Shown in pieces: positions 43,726 through 52,638 of a stretch of 64,000 bases of DNA. The stretch covers positions 93,994,280-94,058,279 of the forward strand of contig OV050033.1 of assembly GCA_920105625.2 (NCBI GenBank). The letters run 5' to 3'. The translations under genes and the position numbers were made by a program. The DNA is from Clusia tigrina. Lineage: Eukaryota > Arthropoda > Insecta > Diptera > Clusiidae. How positions within the stretch are numbered: position 1 is the stretch's first letter; each line of letters begins with the position of its first letter. A model generated the notes under the pieces. It had not been told where the DNA came from. It was given only the letters and a program-made list of their open reading frames with translations, and ran no database searches.

Positions 43726-45185
43726 CTGTGCTACCCTTGTGTCCCAAATCAAACTCTGATAAAAATTCAAATGGCCCTAACTTCTATACGGTACGTCCTA
43801 CACCTATCAAAGTTTGCAACGTACAAATGCTTGTAACTTTTTACTGGAGTGTCATAAAACCTTGAAATTTTGTAACAATAAAGTACTCGAGCCTCTTGTC
43901 AATTTAAGCTATCGCTCAAAACTATGCTACCCTTCAGTGCCAAATCAAACACTGATAAAGCTTCAAATGGCCCTAACTTCTATACGGCACGTCCTACACC
44001 TATCAAAGTTTGCCACATATAAATGCTTGTAGCTTTTTACTGGAGTGTCATAAAACCTTGAAATTTTTTAACAATAAAGTACTCGAGCCTCTTGTCAATT
44101 TAAGCTATCGCTCAAAGCTATGCTACCATTGAGTCCCAAATCAAACACTGACAAAAATTCAAATGGCCCTAACTTCTATACGGTACGTCCTACACCTATC
44201 AAAGTTTGCAACATACAAATGCTTGTAACTTTTTACTGGAGCGTCATAAAACCTTGAAATTTTTTAACAATAAAGTACTCGAGCCTCTTGTCAATTTAAG
44301 CTATCGCTCAAAGCTATGCTACCATTGAGTCCCAAATCAAACACTGACAAAAATTCAAATGGCCCTAACTTCTATACGGTACGTCCTACACCTATCAAAG
44401 TTTGCAACGTACAAATGCTTGTAACTTTTTACTGGAGTGTCATAAAACCTTGAAATTTTGTAACAATAAAGTACTCGAGCCTCTTGTCAATTTAAGCTAT
44501 CGCTCAAAACTATGCTACCCTTCAGTGCCAAATCAAACACTGATAAAGCTTCAAATGGCCCTAACTTCTATACGGCACGTCCTACACCTATCAAAGTTTG
44601 CCACGTATAAATGCTTGTAACTTTTTACTGGAGCGTCATAAAACCTTGAAATTTTGTAACAATAAAGTACTCGAGCCTCTTGTCAATTTAAGCTATCGCT
44701 CAAAGCTGTGGTACCCTTGAGTCCCAAATCAAACACTGATAAAGCTTCAAATGGCCCTACCTTCTATACGGTACGTCCTACACCTATCAAAGTTTGCAAC
44801 ATACAAATGCTTGTAACTTTTTACTGGAGCGTCATAAAACCTAGAAATTTTGTAACAATAAAGTACTCGAGCCTCTTGTCAATTTAAGCTATCGCTCAAA
44901 GCTATGCTACCATTGAGTCCCAAATCAAACACTGACAAAAATTCAAATGGCCCTAACTTCTATACGGTACGTCCTACACCTATCAAAGTTTGCAACATAC
45001 AAATGCTTGTAACTTTTTACTGGAGCGTCATAAAACCTTGAAATTTTGTAACAATAAAGTACTCGAGCCTCTTGTCAATTTAAGTTATCGGTCAAAGCTA
45101 TGCTACCATTGAGTCCCAAATCAAACACTGACAAAAATTCAAATGGCCCTAACTTCTATACGGTACGTCCTACACCTATCAAAGT
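43618..45185. repeat. Eight-monomer cassette, copy 4
   Basis: Order I-III-II-II-III-IV-II*-I*, with cctagaaatt near 44,840 and taagttatcgg near 45,083. The last monomer switches to a type II core (gctatgctaccattgag), like the chimera in copy 1. It lies 6,860 bp (35 monomers) from copy 3. Confidence 0.75.
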
Positions 45186-48046
45186 TTGCAACGTACAAAT
45201 GCTTGTAACTTTTTACTGGATTGTCATAAAACCTTGAAATTTTGTAACAATAAAGTACTCGAGCCTCTTGTCAATTTAAGCTATCGGTCAAAGCTGTGCT
45301 ACCCTTGTGTCCCAAATCAAACTCTGATAAAAATTCTAATGGCCCTAACTTCTATACGGTACGTCCTACACCTATCAAAGTTTGCAACGTACAAATGCTT
45401 GTAACTTTTTACTGGAGTGTCATAAAACCTTGAAATTTTGTAACAATAAAGTACTCGAGCCTCTTGTCAATTTAAGCTATCGCTCAAAGCTGTGCTACCC
45501 TTGTGTCCCAAATCAAACTCTGATAAAAATTCAAATGGCCCTACCTTCTATACGGTACGTCCTACACCTATCAAAGTTTGCAACGTACAAATGCTTGTAA
45601 CTTTTTACTGGAGCGTCATAATACCTTGAAATTTTGTAACAATAAAATACTCGAGCCTCTTGTCAATTTAAGCTATCGCTCAAAGCTATGCTACCATTGA
45701 GTCCCAAATCAAACACTGACAAAAATTCAAATGGCCCTAACTTCTATACGGTACGTCCTACACCTATCAAAGTTTGAAACATACAAATGCTTGTAACTTT
45801 TTACTGGAGCGTCATAAAACCTTGAAATTTTGTAACAATAAAGTACTCGAGCCTCTTGTCAATTTAAGCTATCGGTCAAAGCTGTGCTACCCTTGTGTCC
45901 CAAATCAAACTCTGATAAAAATTCAAATGGCCCTACCTTCTATACGGTACGTCCTACACCTATCATAGTTTGCAACGTACAAATGCTTGTAACTTTTTAC
46001 TGGAGTGTCATAAAACCTTGAAATTTTGTAACAATAAAGTACTCGAGCCTCTTGTCAATTTAAGCTATCGGTCAAAGCTGTGCTACCCTTGTGTCCCAAA
46101 TCAAACTCTGATAAAAATTCAAATGGCCCTAACTTCTATACGGTACGTCCTACACCTATCAAAGTTTGCAACGTACAAATGCTTGTAACTTTTTACTGGA
46201 GTGTCATAAAACCTTGAAATTTTGTAACAATAAAGTACTCGAGCCTCTTGTCAATTTAAGCTATCGCTCAAAACTATGCTACCCTTCAGTGCCAAATCAA
46301 ACACTGATAAAGCTTCTTAATGGCCCGAACTTCTATACGGCACGTCCTACACCTATCAAAGTTTGCCACATATAAATGCTTGTAACTTTTTACTGGAGTG
46401 TCATAAAACCTTGAAATTTTTTAACAATAAAGTACTCGAGCCTCTTGTCAATTTAAGCTATCGCTCAAAGCTATGCTACCATTGAGTCCCAAATCAAACA
46501 CTGACAAAAATTCAAATGGCCCTAACTTCTATACGGTACGTCCTACACCTATCAAAGTTTGCAACATACAAATGCTTGTAACTTTTTACTGGAGCGTCAT
46601 AAAACCTTGAAATTTTGTAACAATAAAGTACTCGAGCCTCTTGTCAATTTAAGTTATCGGTCAAAGCTGTGCTACCCTTGTGTCCCAAATCAAACTCTGA
46701 TAAAAATTCAAATGGCCCTAACTTCTATACGGTACGTCCTACACCTATCAAAGTTTGCAACGTACAAATGCTTGTAACTTTTTACTGGAGTGTCATAAAA
46801 CCTTGAAATTTTGTAACAATAAAGTACTCGAGCCTCTTGTCAATTTAAGCTATCGCTCAAAACTATGCTACCCTTCAGTGCCAAATCAAACACTGATAAA
46901 GCTTCAAATGGCCCTAACTTCTATACGGCACGTCCTACACCTATCAAAGTTTGCCACATATAAATGCTTGTAACTTTTTACTGGAGCGTCATAAAACCTT
47001 GAAATTTTTTAACAATAAAGTACTCGAGCCTCTTGTCAATTTAAGCTATCGCTCAAAGCTATGCTACCATTGAGTCCCAAATCAAACACTGACAAAAATT
47101 CAAATGGCCCTAACTTCTATACGGTACGTCCTACACCTATCAAAGTTTGAAACATACAAATGCTTGTAACTTTTTACTGGAGCGTCATAAAACCTTGAAA
47201 TTTTGTAACAATAAAGTACTCGAGCCTCTTGTCAATTTAAGCTATCGCTCAAAGCTGTGCTACCCTTGTGTCCCAAATCAAACTCTGATAAATATTCAAA
47301 TGGCCCTAACTTCTATACGGTACGTCCTACACCTATCAAAGTTTGCAACGTACAAATGCTTGAAACTTTTTACTGGAGTGTCATAAAATCTTGAAATTTT
47401 GTAACAATACAGTACTCGAGCCTCTTGTCAATTTAAGCTATCGCTCAAAACTGTGCTACCCTTGTGTCCCAAATCAAACTCTGATAAAAATTCAAATGGC
47501 CCTACCTTCTATACGGTACGTCCTACACCTATCAAAGTTTGCAACATACAAATGCTTGTAACTTTTTACTGGAGCGTCATAAAACCTTGAAATTTTTTAA
47601 CAATAAAATACTCGAGCCTCTTGTCAATTTAAGCTATCGCTCAAAGCTATGCTACCATTGAGTCCCAAATCAAACACTGACAAAAATTCAAATGGCCCTA
47701 ACTTCTATACGGTACGTCCTACACCTATCAAAGTTTGAAACATACAAATGCTTGTAACTTTTTACTGGAGCGTCATAAAACCTTGAAATTTTGTAACAAT
47801 AAAGTACTCGAGCCTCTTATCAATTTAAGCTATCGCTCAAAGCTATGCTACCCTTGAGTCCCAAATCAAACACTGATAAAGCTTCAAATGGCCCTACCTT
47901 CTATACGGTACGTCCTACACCTATCAAAGTTTGCAACGTACAAATGCTTGTAACTTTTTACTGGAGCGTCATAATACCTTGAAATTTTGTAACAATAAAG
48001 TACTCGAGCCTCTTGTGAATTTAAGCTATCGCTCAAAGCTGTGCTA

Positions 48047-48055
48047 CCCTTGTGT
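48047..48055 (+). repeat. Target-site duplication, left copy
   Basis: The 9 bp cccttgtgt is the last satellite sequence before the retrotransposon; an uninterrupted type I monomer would continue with cccaaatc. The same 9 bp reappear directly after the A tail. A tenth base (the preceding A) also matches but cannot be told from the A tail. Confidence 0.95.
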
Positions 48056-48261
48056 TTCACTGTTCGGACGTGTTTTTGTACGCTCAGTGTTTGATCGGAT
48101 TTACATATTTCTCAAATATTATTTTGTTGTATTAATATTATCAATTAAATCAAAATAATCTCGAGAAATTTAACAGTTCGTTTAATAAATTAAATACATA
48201 TATGAAATATAATTCAAAAAGTAAACACTAAAAATATAATCATAAATATATACATAAAGCT
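48056..48261 (+). promoter_or_regulatory. Retrotransposon 5' leader with possible internal promoter
   Basis: 206 bp between the insertion point and the first ATG of ORF1. Jockey-type elements carry an internal, TATA-less promoter here, with an initiator near the first base and a downstream promoter element about 28 bases in. A DPE-like GGACGTG is at 48,066-48,072 and an initiator-like ttcact at the very 5' end, but they are only about 7 bp apart. Either the first ~20 bp were lost on insertion or the match is chance. A second initiator-like ctcagtg is at 48,083-48,089. The rest is AT-rich without other signals. Confidence 0.45.
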
Positions 48262-48621
48262 ATGAGTGTCGCTCACTCTCCTCATAGAGAGCGTCGGCAC
48301 TCGGTGCATATACCTGTTGCACCAAGCAATAACACTACAACAATACAAGACGGCATATTATCGGCAACAACAATGCCACTAGCAGAGTCATCATCGGTGT
48401 CAGTAGCAGCGTCGGCAACAGCAGCGACCTCAACAGAAAAGTCGATCCCAGCAACTGTCGCTACAGGAAAGAGCGCGATGACTTTCGTCGAAACAACAAC
48501 GAAGGCAAGGCAGCCCAGTGTAGCGCCGTCACCAAACTCAGCAGCAGTAAGGAATCCAGCAACAATGCCTCTGCAGGCGGTAATAAACGGTGAGGTAAAG
48601 AAAATAAAAAAGTGGCGGTAG
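48262..48621 (+). CDS. ORF1 N-terminal part (gag-like, low complexity)
   Basis: 119 codons from ATG 48,262 to TAG 48,619-48,621. The product is rich in Ser, Thr, Ala and Pro with a basic stretch near the start (HRERRH) and no recognised domain, like the disordered N-terminal region of Jockey-type ORF1 proteins. By itself it lacks the RNA-binding part. It overlaps the next frame by 10 bases, and the step between them is -1 at the A run 48,606-48,611. Read through that step, the combined protein would be about 517 residues, close to the usual ORF1 length. This is therefore most likely the beginning of ORF1, separated by a single-base difference or by frameshifting, and not a separate gene. The antisense frame over the same bases looks like a shadow. 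Confidence 0.75.
   Translation: MSVAHSPHRERRHSVHIPVAPSNNTTTIQDGILSATTMPLAESSSVSVAASATAATSTEKSIPATVATGKSAMTFVETTTKARQPSVAPSPNSAAVRNPATMPLQAVINGEVKKIKKWR
48606..48612 (+). promoter_or_regulatory. A_AAA_AAG heptamer at the ORF1 frame step
   Basis: In the frame of the upstream ORF the codons are ATA AAA AAG TGG CGG TAG, so A_AAA_AAG sits in the correct phase for -1 slippage. After slipping, reading continues GTG GCG GTA in the frame of the downstream ORF, whose open part begins exactly at 48,612. A one-base loss from a longer A run, or a sequencing error in the homopolymer, explains the same facts more simply. Confidence 0.4.
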
Positions 48622-49814
48622 TGCAGACTGGTATTGACCGCTACATAAACATTAATATTAAAAGAAAGATAAGTCCACAAAAGGTCATGGGCGTCGCCAA
48701 AAGGGCAAACACAACAAACTCAGGTGCTCCTCTGGAGAATAACAGATTTGCACTTCTTAGTGTAGAGAATTCTACTACTACATCGAAAGGTGAACCTGTA
48801 GTCAGTAATGCCAGACCGCCACCAATTTACCTGCGCGAGCGTAGTTCTAATCAATTAGTATTGAACATCGCAAATATTATAGGCACAAATAATTTTCACA
48901 TTGTGCCTCTTAGAAAAGGTAGTATTGAGGAGACAAAGATACAGGCATATAGTGAAAAGCACTATCGTGATATTATAAATTTTTTAACGGGGAACAAGAA
49001 AAGTTATTATTCCTATCAGCTAAAGAGCTCAAAAGGCCTTGTTATTGTTCTAAAAGGAATCGAAGCCACAGTAGATTCTGGCGATATTAAAGAGGCTCTT
49101 GAAGAGCAAGGGTTCCCCGTTAAGGTTGTGATAAATATTGTGAATAGAAATAAGGTTCCACAACCTATATTTAAAGTTGAACTGCTCCCCAACTCAACCC
49201 AGCTTAAAAAGAACGAGACGCACCCAATATATAACCTAAGATATCTTTTACACCGCAGAATTACGGTTGAAGAACCGCACAAACGTAACGGCCCAATACA
49301 ATGTATGAATTGTCAAGAATTCGGCCACTCTAAATCGTACTGCACTCTGCGCAGTGTTTGTGTAGTTTGCGGTGATCTCCACCCTACAAGTACTTGCACC
49401 TTAGCTAAAACTGACACATCCGCAAAGAAATGTAGTAACTGTGGTGGTAGCCACACGGCAAATTACAGAGGTTGCCCTGTATATAAAGATCTAAAATCAA
49501 AACTGTCGCAGAGTATACAATTAAAACGTAACTTATCCCCAAATCCTATTTATATCCAGCCTGCCACCTCAAATCCTCAGATAGGTGACCCTATTATGCA
49601 AAAACCTAATTCTGGTCAAGCAACCTACGCAAGTGTTCTGCAGGGTAACGTACGGCAAGTTAACAATAACAATGCATCTAATAGTGGAGTAGAAGCCATG
49701 ATCCTAAATCTTACTCAGTGTATGACTCAATTCATGTCTACAGTGCAAAATATGCTACAAGATTTAATTAAAGCTCAAAATCAGATGATTCAAACTCTTG
49801 TAAATAAAAAATGA
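48612..49814 (+). CDS. ORF1 C-terminal part: PRE_C2HC-like region and three CCHC zinc knuckles
   Basis: 400 codons open from GTG 48,612 to TGA 49,812-49,814. The first ATG is codon 26 (48,687), so the true beginning is probably the upstream frame. Residues about 138-225 resemble the PRE_C2HC region found before the knuckles in Jockey-type gag proteins (beta-alpha pattern ending in LRYLLHRRITVEE). Three knuckles follow: C231-C234-H239-C244 (CX2CX4HX4C), C250-C253-H257-C262 (CX2CX3HX4C) and C274-C277-H281-C288 (CX2CX3HX6C). The last ~40 residues have spaced Met, Leu and Ile with many Gln and may form a coiled coil. In this family ORF1 coats the element RNA and forms the ribonucleoprotein with ORF2 protein. 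The stop overlaps the ORF2 ATG. Confidence 0.9.
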   Translation: MAVVQTGIDRYININIKRKISPQKVMGVAKRANTTNSGAPLENNRFALLSVENSTTTSKGEPVVSNARPPPIYLRERSSNQLVLNIANIIGTNNFHIVPLRKGSIEETKIQAYSEKHYRDIINFLTGNKKSYYSYQLKSSKGLVIVLKGIEATVDSGDIKEALEEQGFPVKVVINIVNRNKVPQPIFKVELLPNSTQLKKNETHPIYNLRYLLHRRITVEEPHKRNGPIQCMNCQEFGHSKSYCTLRSVCVVCGDLHPTSTCTLAKTDTSAKKCSNCGGSHTANYRGCPVYKDLKSKLSQSIQLKRNLSPNPIYIQPATSNPQIGDPIMQKPNSGQATYASVLQGNVRQVNNNNASNSGVEAMILNLTQCMTQFMSTVQNMLQDLIKAQNQMIQTLVNKK

Positions 49815-52471
49815 GTTTGTTAAAAATATGTTTATGGAACGCAAACGGTGTTAACTAGCATAAACTAGCCCTTAATAAGTTTCTACATGACCACGAAATT
49901 GATGTTATGCTTTTGTCAGAAACACATCTCACAAACAAATACAACTTTCATCTCCCAGGCTTCAAATTTTATAACACAAATCATCCTGATGGTAAGGCAC
50001 ATGGCGGTACGGCTATTCTAATCAGAAATCGGCTTAAGCATCATCTTATGCAATCGCATTCGATGCAATGGATGCAAGCTACATCAGTATCTATTAAAAA
50101 TCGTGGCAAAGACCTGACGCTTTCAGCTATATACTGCCCACCCCGTTTTACTGTAACAGAAACTCAATTTAAAGAACTTTTTGATTCCCTTGGTGATAGA
50201 TTTCTAGCTGGCGGTGATTATAATGCGAAACATAAACACTGGGGCTCTCGCCTAATTAATCCAAAAGGCCGACAATTGTACAATGCAATAACTAACAGAC
50301 ATAGTAAATACGATTTTGTCTCACCAGGACAGCCCACTTATTGGCCAACAGACCCAAAGAAAATTCCTGATCTTATTGATTTTGCTATTTCTAAAAATAT
50401 AGATAGGTCTTTAGTATCAGCGGAAACCTGTTTCGATCTGTCCTCTGATCACTCGCCTGTAATAATCAACCTTTATGAACAACCAGAATATACAAGCCCA
50501 CAGTTTCGCCTAGGGACCAACCAAACCGATTGGTTAAAATACAAAAAGTATATTAGTAGTCATATCTCTACAAGAGTTGAGGTGAAACATGCAGATGATA
50601 TAGATAATAATATTGATATTTTCAACTCCATGCTAGCGACTGCAGCCGTAGTGGCAACGCCAAAAAATACTTCTAGAAAGTGCAAGTATGCCTGTACAAA
50701 TAGCCAAATTGAAAAACTTGTAGCACAGAAACGACGGCTGCGCCGAGAATGGCAGAAACATCGCTCACCCATCTCTAAATACAATCTTAAAGCAGCCGAA
50801 AGGGCGCTTAATGATGCTCTTACAAAGGAGGAAGATAAAAACCTAAAAGAGTACCTGAAGAAGGTAACCCCAAATTCTACCAAAAGATATTCCCTTTGGA
50901 AGGCATCTAAAAACTTTAAGCCTCCAATGGAAGGTGTAAAACCTATAAGAAACCCAAACGGCGCGTGGGCTCAAAGCGATCAAGAAAAAGCACTCTGCTT
51001 TGCACAACATCTATGCAACGTGTTCCAGCCGAATATGGCTACAAACTCCTTTGCACTGCCTGCCTTACCTTGCAGTACTGAGATTGCTCAGCCTATTAAA
51101 ATTTCCCTTCCAGAAATAACCAAACAAATTAAACAACTGAATCCAAAAAAATCACCTGGATTCGATAATATTACCCCGAAAATGCTAAAACAGTTACCAG
51201 ATTCTGCATCAGCATTTCTCTGTAAGCTTTTTAACGCAATCTTGGGCATCGGTTACTATCCGAATGCATGGAAGAAGTCTCAGCTATGTATGATAGCTAA
51301 ACCTGGAAAAGACGCAACGCTACCGTCATCATATAGACCTATCAGCCTGTTGCCTTGCCTTTCCAAATTGTTTGAGAAACTACTATTAAATAAACTATCT
51401 GCTTTTCTTCATGAACATAGCGTAATACCGCAACACCAATTCGGTTTTCGCGAAAAGCACAGCACTATTGAGCAAGTCAATCGAATTTCAAATGAAATAA
51501 GAAAAGCATTTGAACTCGGGGAGTTTTGCTCTGCAATATTCCTTGACGTGGCTCAAGCATTTGATAAGGTATGGCATCAAGGACTGATGTTCAAAATCAA
51601 AAAGTTTCTTCCAAAAAGCTATCATAAAATTCTTGAGTCTTATTTATCCAATAGACGTTTCAGGGTAAAAGTAAACGAATTCATTTCCGAAGATTTTCCA
51701 ATTTTAGCCGGTGTGCCCCAAGGTAACGTTCTAGGCCCTACATTATATGTAATATTCACATCTGATACTCCTATAAGTGAAAGCACGCTAATTTCAACAT
51801 TTGCGGATGATACCGCCATACTCAGTTGCAATAAATGTCCGATAAAGGCGTCGAGAGCTCTACAAGAGCACTTAGTTAGGGTAGAAGAATGGTTAGGAAT
51901 GTGGCGTATAAAAGTCAATGAGCAAAAAAGCAAAAACGTAACATTCTCTTTGAGGCCTGGTACGTGTCCAGCCATTCGGCTCAATAATATTGAGATTCCA
52001 CAAGCTAATGAAGTCACCTATCTCGGCATTCATTTAGACAGGCGCTTAACTTGGCGTACGCACATTTCAACTAAAATTTTAAATATGAAGTTGAAAGTCG
52101 CCAAGCTGCATTGGCTAATAAACCACAAATCTACCTTAAGCCTAGAATACAAAAGCCTCCTATACAATGCAGTTATTAAGCCGATATGGTTGTACGGGAT
52201 TCAACTGTGGGGTAATGCATCCGCTTCTAACATTGCCATAATCCAAAGGTTTCAGTCGAAGATACTTAGGTTAATAACAGGTGCTCCATGGTACATGCGT
52301 AACGAAAATATTCACAAAGACCTGAAAATACCAACAGTTATCTCAGAAATAAATGCTAGAAAGCAGATATACATAGCAAAACTGAAAAATCACCCGAATC
52401 CACTAGCTAAATCCCTCGCAAAACCGATAAGCCGATCCCGCCTGCAGAGAAGAGACCTTCCGGCCTTTTGA
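49811..52471 (+). CDS. ORF2: APE endonuclease and reverse transcriptase, with an in-frame TAG at codon 16
   Basis: 887 codons including the stop, starting at ATG 49,811 inside the ORF1 stop (ATGA). The frame is broken by TAG at 49,856-49,858; downstream of it, an 854-residue frame opens at ATG 49,907. Endonuclease (about 1-225): WNANG with N10, SETHL with E37, GGDYNA with D136 and N138, SSDHSP with D213 and H214, all expected catalytic positions. Reverse transcriptase (about 400-710): NPKKSPGFD, SYRPISLL, FLDVAQAFDKV with D579, GVPQGNVLGP at 634-643, FADD with D666 and D667, and YLGIHLDRRLTW. GVPQGN replaces the commoner GVPQGS. A C-terminal region follows and there is no RNase H. The enzyme nicks target DNA and primes cDNA synthesis there. 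Length is normal for Jockey-clade ORF2. Translation of the full protein from this copy would need readthrough; initiation at 49,907 would lose N10. Confidence 0.95.
49856..49858 (+). other. Premature TAG in ORF2
   Basis: The frame from ATG 49,811 reads WNANG, then Val-Asn-TAG-His before continuing open to 52,471. It is the only stop in 887 codons before the natural one. TAG is one transition from a Gln codon (CAG). It separates the first catalytic Asn of the endonuclease from the rest of the protein. Confidence 0.88.
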
Positions 52472-52610
52472 AGAGCGAAGCTGAACCGAAATTTTGATGG
52501 CCAAATACAATTTGCGTTAAAATTATTTTTTAGTGACTAGTTTTAAGATTTGATATACTTATTGTTAGGCTTAATTTAAGCAAATTCAATAAATAATAAA
52601 TTCTTGTAAT
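52472..52610 (+). other. Retrotransposon 3' UTR
   Basis: 139 bp after the ORF2 stop, AT-rich toward the end. Polyadenylation hexamers AATAAA are at 52,588-52,593 and 52,595-52,600, 10-20 bases before the A tail as expected. A third overlaps the start of the tail (52,608-52,613). Confidence 0.85.
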
Positions 52611-52629
52611 AAAAAAAAAAAAAAAAAAA
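52611..52629 (+). other. 3' A tail of the retrotransposon
   Basis: 19 consecutive A residues between the 3' UTR and the satellite. Unbroken A runs shorten and accumulate changes with age, so an uninterrupted tail points to a fairly recent insertion. The last A may belong to the target site. Confidence 0.93.
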
Positions 52630-52638
52630 CCCTTGTGT
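52630..52638 (+). repeat. Target-site duplication, right copy
   Basis: cccttgtgt follows the A tail directly and continues as normal satellite (cccaaatcaaacactg). It matches 48,047-48,055 exactly, so the interrupted monomer can be followed across the insertion. Confidence 0.95.

Larger units (their letters stand above)
1..48055. repeat. 196-bp satellite array, left arm
   Basis: About 245 head-to-tail copies of a 196-bp monomer, all in one orientation and continuing past the left end of the window. Landmarks recur every 196 bp: the palindrome CTCGAG inside gtactcgag, the string caatttaagctatcg, the block cggtacgtcctacacctat, and ttgcaacatacaaatgcttg. A hand count of one monomer gives 73 G+C of 196 and C above G on the + strand. 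The length fits one nucleosome plus linker, usual for centromeric or pericentromeric satellites; that role is inferred. No gene, RNA gene or other mobile element is visible in this arm. I do not recognise the family. Confidence 0.97.
8601..48055. repeat. Satellite block B: homogenised mosaic of monomer types
   Basis: About 201 monomers that mostly fall into shared types set by a core of roughly 60 bp. Type I has cggtcaaagctgtgctaccc then cttgtgtccc and aactctgataaaaatt. Type II has ctaccattgag and cactgacaaaaatt. Type III has tcaaaactatg, cttcagtgcc and gataaagctt. Type IV has gctgtggtaccc and gataaagctt. Type V, rare here, has cttatcaattt with agctatgctacccttgag. The start of the monomer also varies (tttgaaacat, tttgcaacat, tttgcaacgt, tttgccacat, tttgccacgt). 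Types are combined in recurring orders, so the array is a higher-order mosaic and not a simple monomeric satellite. Confidence 0.85.
48056..52629 (+). mobile_element. Jockey-clade non-LTR retrotransposon inserted in the satellite
   Basis: This 4,574-bp element has no terminal repeats, two consecutive reading frames and a 3' A tail, and is flanked by a 9-bp target-site duplication. Order: leader 48,056-48,261; ORF1 in two frames 48,262-49,814; ORF2 49,811-52,471; 3' UTR and tail to 52,629. CCHC knuckles in ORF1, and in ORF2 an APE-type endonuclease before a reverse transcriptase with FADD and no RNase H domain, are the Jockey clade pattern common in insects. The leader is present and both frames reach their expected ends, so it is full length or nearly so. 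It is the only mobile element seen in the array. Family identity within the clade is not assigned. The split ORF1 and the stop in ORF2 suggest this copy is not autonomous. Confidence 0.95.

Noticed and set aside
48282..48680. 132-residue frame antisense to ORF1
   Set aside because: It lies opposite the low-complexity part of ORF1, whose skewed composition lowers stop frequency on the other strand. No domain or gene signals are visible.
49016..52017. Antisense frames of 88, 107 and 125 residues within ORF1 and ORF2
   Set aside because: They are shadows of strongly supported coding frames on the + strand.
48056..52629. I-clade or R1/R2-type element in place of Jockey
   Set aside because: There is no RNase H after the reverse transcriptase, the 3' end is a simple A tail, the endonuclease is APE-type, and the target is satellite and not rDNA. 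This fits the Jockey clade best.
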